From Gonium pectorale (taxonomy: Eukaryota > Chlorophyta > Chlorophyceae > Chlamydomonadales > Volvocaceae), in NCBI GenBank assembly GCA_001584585.1, contig LSYV01000060.1, forward strand, positions 111,502 through 125,624: 14,123 nucleotides of DNA, written 5' to 3'. The stretch's first letter is position 1; each line of letters starts with the position of its first letter. The notes beneath the pieces were generated by a model. That model worked only from the letters and a program-made list of their open reading frames with translations. It was not told the DNA's origin and did no database searches. The position numbers and the translations under genes were made by a program. Positions 8,161 to 14,123 of the stretch are shown here, in pieces.

Positions 8161-9140
8161 TCAGGCACCCGGCGGCGCGGGCCCGCCTCCGTTGTGCGCC
8201 CCCATGCCGCACAGCGCCAGCGACAGGCGGCCCGAGGCGTGCGCCACGAAGGGTGCGGGCGAGCGGCGCAGGCGGGCCACCGAGCAGGCGTGGCTGGCGG
8301 AGGGAGGGAGCGGGCCCTGGGCAGGCGACGGCAGCACCGCCGCGGCGGCGGCCGGCTCCATCGGCGTCACGTCCGCGTCGGCCGGCGGCGGCTGGTTGAG
8401 CTCGAGTGCCGACGGCGCCACAGCCACCGAGAGGGGCGCCTCCGCCATCGCAGGCAGGGGGAGGGGGAGGGAGAGGGAGGCTGCGGCCAGCGCCGGCAGC
8501 GGGGTTGAGCGCGGGCAGGGGGCTGCGAGGAGTTGGGGCCGGAGGGCCACGACGGAGTGTGGGGCGCCGGCGGGGGTCGCCGGTGCGCGGCAGGCGGCTG
8601 TGAGAGGCAAGGGGCAGGGCACGGGGAGGGGGGAGCGGGAGCAAGGGTTGGGGCGGCTTGTGATTGGCGCGGTGCATTGGCGCGGCTGGTATGTGCATGC
8701 TGACACGGGTTCTCGTGTTGCATGCGTTCGGTCGTCTGAGGGTGGGTGGGCTGGGCCGGGTGGGGAATCGGTGGGCTCGGGGGTTGAAGGGACGTGCGAG
8801 CGGCCCTTGGTGCTTTTGGGGGCGCATTGGAAACCCGCCGTTGACTCTGCCCAAGCCCTGCCCAGTGTAGGCAGGGGGCTGGCGCATGCCGTCCTCTTGC
8901 AGGTCGGACCGAGCGAAACCCACCAGAAGCCTCAAGAGGCTCGTTCGTTCGGTGCATCAGCTCCAAGGCCGAAGCTCCGGAAGCGGCTGGCGTGAGCAGC
9001 ACGACGGCAGCTGCCATGGCGGACGATAGTTGACGCGCATCCAGGCCACAGACGAGCGGAGCCCGGGGTTGAAGCTGAGCTGCGGATACCTGTCGCCTAA
9101 AACGTCTGCTTGAGCTCGCAGCCGGGGCGAAGCGTCGCAT
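8161..9140 (-). CDS. Hypothetical protein with possible organelle-targeting N-terminus (tentative exons 8924-9140 and 8161-8597)
   Basis: I do not recognise this protein. The first Met (9140-9138) starts MRRFAPAASSSRRFRRQV, basic and Ser/Ala-rich like a chloroplast or mitochondrial transit peptide. A hydrophobic stretch, AMAAAVVLLTPAASGASA, follows and could be a thylakoid-transfer signal. A possible donor, CTTCTG|GTGGGT (8924/8923), and acceptor, CTCTCACAG|CC (8598/8597), are both phase 1 and keep the frame. The second segment is Pro/Ala-rich, with roughly 85-90% G/C in third positions, and ends at TGA 8163-8161; AT bases concentrate at positions one and two, as in real algal exons. The total would be 217 residues. 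Caveats: the region is so GC-rich that long frames occur by chance on both strands (a 369-codon plus-strand frame overlaps it), no known domain is visible, and the exon join is guessed. Confidence 0.33.
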
Positions 9141-10275
9141 GATGGCTAGGGCGCAGGCCACGAAGCGACGGATGCCGGTGGCACGCGGAGAGACGCGAGC
9201 AAGTTGGGTCTGTTGAGGGCTCGCAGTGAAGACTCACTCTGCCAGTATGATACTTCTGTACAGGTTCAGCGCTTGACGTGTGCTACAGTGCGCTTTCCCA
9301 AGGTACTATGCATGTACCGGGCCGAACCTCCAACAGGCCGCAGCGTTGGCTGTCGGATAACTGCAGCGATGCAACTATGTCCGCGCGGTGAATGTGGAGC
9401 ATCGGGAACCCGGCGGCACGACAACAAGGGTTTTCGCTGCGAGCTGCCGTGCGGTTTCGTGTGGCCAATCACCACCCGCTGAGCCCGGTCTCCACCCTAC
9501 CAGACCGCCGCGAGAATGACACTAAGGGGCGCACTTACGGATAATGCGTATGCGTTTGAAGCTGCTGGTTTGCGACATTTACCCTCCGTGTGCAACTCAC
9601 ATTTGCCCCAGGCCCTGCACATAGACCCGCCCCTCCTTGGGCATTAGATGAATGTGGATGTCGGTCGCTTTCCCACATTGAAACTGCGCGATGGTCACAA
9701 AGACTCAAAGAAGCATGCCTCCGGCACCATTTGGTTGACTGCGGACCTTACATTCGTACACCGTACATAATGCACGGGGCGCGCTGAGCCCGACCCCGCT
9801 CACCACCGGCCCGCTGCGGCACAGCTCGGGCCAGCGACATCCAGCAACAAAACAAGAACGTCGTCAGCACGAGCTTGTGCCCGACAGCGCGCGCTTGGTA
9901 ATTGACGCGCGGAGAATATAAGCTACACAGCACGGGTTGGGTTGGGTTCGGTTCTTTGCCACACCGCCACCCAGTCACACCCCCGCAGGCATGCGCCGCG
10001 GCAGCGAGCCACCCTCCCCCGCTCTTTCCTGGCAAGCGCAGCCTTCTCGTCCTGGACGCGGTCTGTCCCCAAATGACAGGAGTGGGCCCCGGGCGGGGTC
10101 AGAGACAGCGCCCCACCTTCCCGCCTGCCACTCGGCGTCCTCTGCCTGCTGCAGCCCCGCCCCTCCACGCCCGCGCCGCTCCCTCCCAGCGCCCGCCTGC
10201 GCTCCTCAACGACCGGCGTCCTCGGACCCGCTGCCCCTCGGCCTCGCCCTCGGGGCCTCTGCCTGGCGGCGCCGC
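9141..10275. other. Spacer between the candidate gene and the first FKBP gene
   Basis: Most of this is expected to be the 3' UTR of the FKBP gene at 10276-11464, ending near 9735, followed by intergenic DNA. Plus-strand frames at 9204-9482 and 9902-10402 are short or antisense to the FKBP gene and carry no known motif. Confidence 0.5.
9748..9752 (-). terminator. Candidate TGTAA polyadenylation signal for the downstream FKBP gene
   Basis: TTACA on the plus strand reads TGTAA on the minus strand, the typical volvocine poly(A) signal. It lies about 525 nt beyond the FKBP stop codon at 10276, a usual 3' UTR length, and is the first such motif in that direction. A 5-base motif is weak evidence by itself. 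Confidence 0.4.
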
Positions 10276-11464
10276 TCACGCCACGGACAGCAGCTCGACG
10301 TCGAAGATGAGGGTGGCGTTTGGCGGGATGACGCCGGCAGCGCCAGCAGCACCGTACCCCTGTAGGGTGGCGGAAGGGGGGGGTGTTCGAACCGGACGGT
10401 GAATGCCTTGCCCCGGTTGATGGCCGGGCAAGCAAGGAGGTGGGGGCGAGGAGGGCACAGCGCACGGACCAGAGCAGAGTGGGGGCAGGGGCGGGGGGCC
10501 AGGGCCGGGGGGCGCAGGAGGAAAGCGATGGGCCACGGGGCTCCGTCACCAGCCGCGAGGCCGCATCCAGGGCCGCGCAGCTCAGGTGAGTGGGTCTTAG
10601 GCTGCGGGGCGCCGAGACCGATCCGGTGATGCAGTGCGAAACGCGATGTCACCCCGGCTGCACAGCCCCCCTTAGCATCTCCACACTGCCGCATCCGTTC
10701 CGGCTCGGGCAGGTAACGGCGCTGCTCAGCGCGCTTCCTCTGCCTGTCAGGACGCCCGGACAGGCGCCCATCGTTCCGTCATCTGTTCCCCCGCCCCAGA
10801 GACAACAGGTGGCACCATGATGATAGAGCACGACGCAACGCCCTCAGAACCCGGAGTGGCATGGCGACGGAAAGGAGATAGCCGTGTCATTCAGACTCTT
10901 CAAACCCCTAGCTTACTTCCCTATTTCCCGCCAGCGCCCCTTGGCTTCCACCCCCTCTCCCTGCCGAGCCCGTAACCCCAACAAAACCCTGCGACGACAC
11001 GGGCCCCAAAGGCACTTACGTAATCAGGGGAGATGGTGAGGATGGCCCGCTCTCCAACGGACATGGTCGCCACGCCCTGCAACAAGGTGGAAGACCCTTG
11101 GATGTGCATCTTGTTGCGTCACACGACACCCGCCCACGGCTGCTGCCCACCTCGTCCCAGCCACGGATGACCTGCCCGCGACCAATGGTGAAAACGAAGG
11201 GCTGGCCACGGGTGCGGCTGCTGTCGAACTGCTTGCCGTTCGTGAGGGTACCGGTGTAGTGGACCGTCACCTTCTGGCCAGGCTTGGGGTAGGTGGCCTC
11301 TGCGAGTGCAATAAAAACAGTGATACGCATGCAGCCCCACAAGAAACGGCGCGCCGTCGGAATGAGTCGCTAGATCACCACGGTCAACTCAATTCAGCGC
11401 AAATGATTTGAGAGCGGGCGCACTCACGGTCGCCCGCCTTCTCAATCTTCTTCTCAACGCCCAT
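10276..11464 (-). CDS. FKBP12-type peptidyl-prolyl cis-trans isomerase, downstream copy (four exons)
   Basis: Exons are 11428-11464, 11151-11299, 11020-11076 and 10276-10359. They encode 108 residues with no targeting sequence, the standard length of single-domain FKBP12, so a cytosolic/nuclear proline isomerase and potential FK506/rapamycin receptor is expected. Diagnostic motifs are [17 protein letters not shown] (25-41), [18 protein letters not shown] (55-72), TISPDY (76-81) and [16 protein letters not shown] (90-105). Pocket residues Tyr27, Phe37, Asp38, Arg43, Phe47, Val56, Ile57, Trp60, Tyr83, Ile92 and Phe100 are present (human numbering minus one). Compared with human FKBP12, Glu54 is Gln and Ala81 is Gly. 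Donors are GTGAGT, GTGGGC and GTAAGT; acceptors are CTCGCAG, TTGCAG and CTACAG. The first junction makes codon C|AG (Gln13); the other introns are phase 0. The 74-nt intron after Trp-Asp-Glu is absent from the paralogue at 12590-13246, which shares the other two positions. There are no cysteines. Confidence 0.93.
10360..11019 (-). other. Third intron of the downstream FKBP gene (660 nt)
   Basis: The intron runs from TAC|GTAAGT to CACCCTACAG|GGG and separates the Ser-Pro-Asp-Tyr exon from the C-terminal exon. It is GC-rich at its 3' part. Open frames inside it show no recognised motif, and no nested gene is seen. Confidence 0.85.
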
Positions 11465-11661
11465 CGTTGTTTGCGCAAGCGACTGCTGTCGGAGAAATGT
11501 TGAAGCCGCAAGTACTTCGTCGTGTAGCTGTCAGTGCGTAGTGGCGTAGCAATGTTAAGGGCAAGCTTTCGAGTAAGATATGTACTCAAATTTCTTATGC
11601 AGTACGTGCCGTGATTGCCGTGCGCTCGTGCCGTTAGGCAACACGGAATCGTTCGTTAGCA

Positions 11662-11668
11662 ATTTATA
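11662..11668 (-). promoter_or_regulatory. TATA-box-like element upstream of the downstream FKBP gene
   Basis: The minus strand reads TATAAAT here, about 200 nt before the start codon at 11464. That spacing would suit a TATA box with a 5' leader of about 170 nt. Such a motif can occur by chance and no start site is known. Confidence 0.3.
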
Positions 11669-12057
11669 AGATGCACAGCTGGGTTTCACGGGGCAAAATT
11701 CGGTTAGGCAGGAACGCAGGATGGTATGGTATCGTGCATAGACGATTGAAACGCCGGGCACGCTCTGGGCCCACCCAAGCATGCGCCACAGCTGTCCAAA
11801 TCGGCATAGATGACAAGATGCGGTGGGAAGAGGCTGCATGCAGGCGGTTTCCCGGTTGGAGTGGAGACGGCATTCAAGCGTCCACCGTGAGCGTCCACTG
11901 AGACAGAAGCTCCCATGCTCAGGACGTGTTCCAACGATTTGTGTGTTGTCTGAGGAATGCGGCACACGCCTGCCTCCACAGCGTGTCGTACGCAGACACG
12001 CAGCTCATAGACATCCCACGCTCTCAACGTCTCGGACAGCAACCGTGCTTGAGCAAC

Positions 12058-12140
12058 GGAAGGCCGTCAATTGGAAGGCCGCCGTCCAAGATCTAGTAGC
12101 TGCCCAGGAAGGCCGCCGTGCTTGAGACATGGGGCCTTCC
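12058..12140. repeat. Cluster of short direct and inverted repeats between the FKBP genes
   Basis: GGAAGGCCG occurs at 12058-12066, extended to GGAAGGCCGCCGT at 12073-12085 and 12107-12119. The inverse GGCCTTCC lies at 12133-12140. CCGTGCTTGAG flanks the cluster at 12043-12053 and 12116-12126. This suggests a local duplication. No function can be assigned. Confidence 0.75.
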
Positions 12141-12589
12141 GCCGCTTCACTGCGGGAGGCCGAGCACTGCCTAGCCGTTCGACGCAAGTCATCCACAAAC
12201 GGACCGCCAAAGCACGACTCAGCTGCGCACCGCCCATACGTCGCGCATGCATACAAGTTCCGTGACCCACGGCCCGGAGGCGCGTTTCGCCCGAGCCTGG
12301 CCAAACCTCCCGGCCTCAGTAGTACGCTGCCAGTGACCCGCATACGGGACACGACCATGGCTGCCGCGATCACGACTGGCGGCCGCAGCCACGGACCCCA
12401 ACCCGCCATGTGTACATTCCGCACAGGATTCACTGGGAGCACGCGCACACAGCGGTCACAGCGTAGACAGGGCACGGCAGCGCTCAGCACAACGCCTCCT
12501 GGCCCTCATACATATTGGCGCACGAGTGGGCCAGGCATGACAAGAGTGCTGGAATGGACTGAGGTTACTGGTGTATGCTGCCAGCCCGC

Positions 12590-13246
12590 CTACTTGACTG
12601 CGAGCAGCTCGATCTCAAAGATCAGTGTGGAGTTGGGCGGGATAACCGGGTCGTAGCCGTCCGCACCGTAGGCCTGTACGGTGGGAGGGTACGGCCACAA
12701 CAGGGGTTGGATCGCGGCTGGGGAGGCTGGGGCAGGCGCTGCCAGGGGCGGGACCCTTTTCATGCATAAAGTAAATAAGGGGTAGATGTTGCAGGGGGGT
12801 GAGCAGCCGTGACTCCGTGGTGTTGAAACGGAAGCGCCAGGGCGACGTTCGCGAAACACGGACCCTATCGGGTTCCCGCGTGGCGAACGACGTCGGTCCT
12901 CCCCGACCCCGCCATTGCCACTCACGTAGTCGGGCGAGATAGTGAAGATGGACTTCTCGCCCACCGTCATGGTCGCCACGCCCTCGTCCCAGCCCTGGAT
13001 GACCTCGCCCTGCCCGAGCGTGAAGTCAAAGGGCTCGTTGCGGTCGCGGCTGCTGTCGAACTTCTTTCCGTTGGTCAGCGTCCCAACGTAATGAACGATC
13101 ACGGTCTGGCCCCTCCGCGGAGACGTCTTGCCTGCGAGTCGCATGCGGGCGACCGATACCGTAACTTTATTCTGTGATACTGTCGGTGGCCTTCACTTCG
13201 GAAGCATACCGTCGCCGGCCTTGATGACCTTCTTGTCGAATCCCAT
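12590..13246 (-). CDS. FKBP12-type peptidyl-prolyl cis-trans isomerase, upstream copy (three exons)
   Basis: Exons are 13210-13246, 12926-13131 and 12590-12673, encoding 108 residues from ATG (13246-13244) to TAG (12592-12590). It is a single FKBP domain without a targeting peptide, so cytosolic/nuclear proline isomerase activity is expected. Motifs are [19 protein letters not shown] (24-42), [18 protein letters not shown] (55-72), SPDYAYG (78-84) and [15 protein letters not shown] (91-105). The pocket set Tyr27, Phe37, Asp38, Arg43, Phe47, Glu55, Val56, Ile57, Trp60, Ala82, Tyr83, Ile92 and Phe100 is kept, so it is closer to canonical FKBP12 than its neighbour. The 80s loop is unusual: Gly-Tyr-Asp-Pro where human has Gly-His-Pro-Gly. 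Intron one (78 nt, G|GTATGC to CTCGCAG) is phase 1 and splits Gly13; intron two (252 nt, TAC|GTGAGT to CGTACAG) is phase 0. About 73 of 108 residues match the paralogue at 10276-11464. Confidence 0.94.
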
Positions 13247-14123
13247 TGTCGAGTTCGGGCGGGGAAGTGCGGGAGCGGAAGAAATGTGTCGGAGTCGGTG
13301 AGCACTCGAGCGAGACTGTCACCCCTGGTGCTAATGGCAGCTCCAATATGCCTTTTGCTGATCGCTGAGCCATGAACTCGTCGCCCCGCAACGACTTTGT
13401 GGTACGGGTTCGACTTTGCCGCTACATGCCGTGACTTGCTGACCTACCGAAGTCTGCTTGTCACCGGCTACCGATACATGCATGCACCAGTCGAGTGGTG
13501 CCGCGCGCAATAATGGCCTTGGGCGGGCGCTTGCCAAAACACACATGCGACATACTGGCACTCGCGTTCCTTCAGCTGCAAAAGTGAGCACATCGCTTGC
13601 GTACCATAGCTTGCATCCCAACGCACGCGATCCGCCACAGCCGTGGCCCTCCTCCTCATCCTCCCAAACACCTTCCGGTTACGTGTATATGGACGGCAAA
13701 CGCTGGGCCTTCCGAGGCACGCAGCGCCTTTCAGAGAGCGGTGCGCCCGGCCATGCCTGTGCAGCTGCACTCGTTGCCGTCTTTGCCCGCAGCGAGCCAC
13801 TGGCCCACTGCCCCAAAACCCCATTCTCCCACAGCCAGCCCCTGCAGAGTCACCGGCGCCTCGTGGGCGCGCACGCCCGCCTCCTCGCCTTGAGCGGGAG
13901 GGCCCGTCTGCTCGTATACGCCGCCCGCCATGCCCTGTACTCGGCGCCCTGCTGGAAACATAACACCCTCGGGTGTGTTACGTCATGCGAATGTGCGTGC
14001 TTGTGGACAGGCTGCAAACAGGCGTCGACAAACCAACCGAACGACGGACGGACGGAACGAAACGTAGAACAAACGACGTACGACGACGACGTCGTGTTAT
14101 TCGTACGGCCGCGACGACCAACC
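13247..14123. other. Upstream region of the upstream FKBP gene, no gene seen
   Basis: The stretch contains the 5' leader and promoter of the minus-strand FKBP gene and then intergenic DNA to the window edge. No TATA-like element at a sensible distance was found. Frames at 13597-13963 are short, overlap on both strands and carry no recognisable motif. The last 80 bases are rich in GACG/ACGG and CGA short repeats, including the palindrome ACGACGTCGT. Confidence 0.5.

Larger units (their letters stand above)
11465..12589. other. Spacer between the tandem FKBP genes
   Basis: This should hold the 3' UTR of the upstream copy and the promoter of the downstream copy. No TGTAA signal for the upstream copy was found on the minus strand. 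Frames in it are short, with no conserved motif. A TATA-like site and a cluster of short repeats are listed separately. Confidence 0.55.

Noticed and set aside
7886..8995. 369-codon plus-strand open frame
   Set aside because: It is antisense to the candidate minus-strand gene. Its composition (Gly/Arg/Ala-rich) follows base composition, with no motif and no better codon pattern than the other strand.
9902..10402. 166-codon plus-strand open frame
   Set aside because: It overlaps the last exon of the FKBP gene in antisense and is a shadow of that GC-rich region.
13400..13430. tRNA T-loop-like GGTTCGAC
   Set aside because: The flanking bases do not pair to form a T stem, and no acceptor or anticodon arms were found.

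Overview
The window looks like nuclear DNA of a green alga, most likely a volvocine/chlamydomonadalean species. The evidence is GC-rich coding sequence, small exons bounded by GTGAGT/GTAAGT-type donors and pyrimidine-CAG acceptors, many simple repeats in long intergenic stretches, and a gene of the F-box-like/ankyrin-like family that is strongly expanded in these algae. This placement rests on remembered family knowledge and no database search was made.

Layout. Positions 37-197 (+) hold the last exon of an alpha/beta-hydrolase-fold protein. A gene-poor stretch with small tandem repeats follows. Positions 1904-4078 (+) hold a two-exon F-box-like/ankyrin-like repeat protein whose 549-nt intron carries a perfect 20-bp minisatellite almost touching the 5' splice site. 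A short in-frame upstream exon near 1643-1653 may add to its N-terminus. From 4079 to about 8160 no convincing gene is visible; this stretch holds a GT tract, a 44-unit CTGG/CTAG array, short repeats and a hairpin. Positions 8161-9140 (-) hold a weakly supported two-exon gene model with a possible organelle-targeting N-terminus.

The best-supported genes are two FKBP12-type peptidyl-prolyl isomerases in tandem on the minus strand: 10276-11464 (four exons) and 12590-13246 (three exons). Each encodes 108 residues. The proteins are about 68% identical and share two intron positions; the downstream copy has an extra intron after Trp-Asp-Glu. This points to an old local duplication followed by divergence.

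The gene products do not form an obvious pathway. The FKBPs would be soluble proline isomerases and possible rapamycin/FK506 receptors, the F-box-like protein a possible ubiquitin-ligase adaptor, and the hydrolase a metabolic enzyme. I saw no CRISPR array, prokaryote-like operon, mobile-element gene or clearly new multi-gene system.
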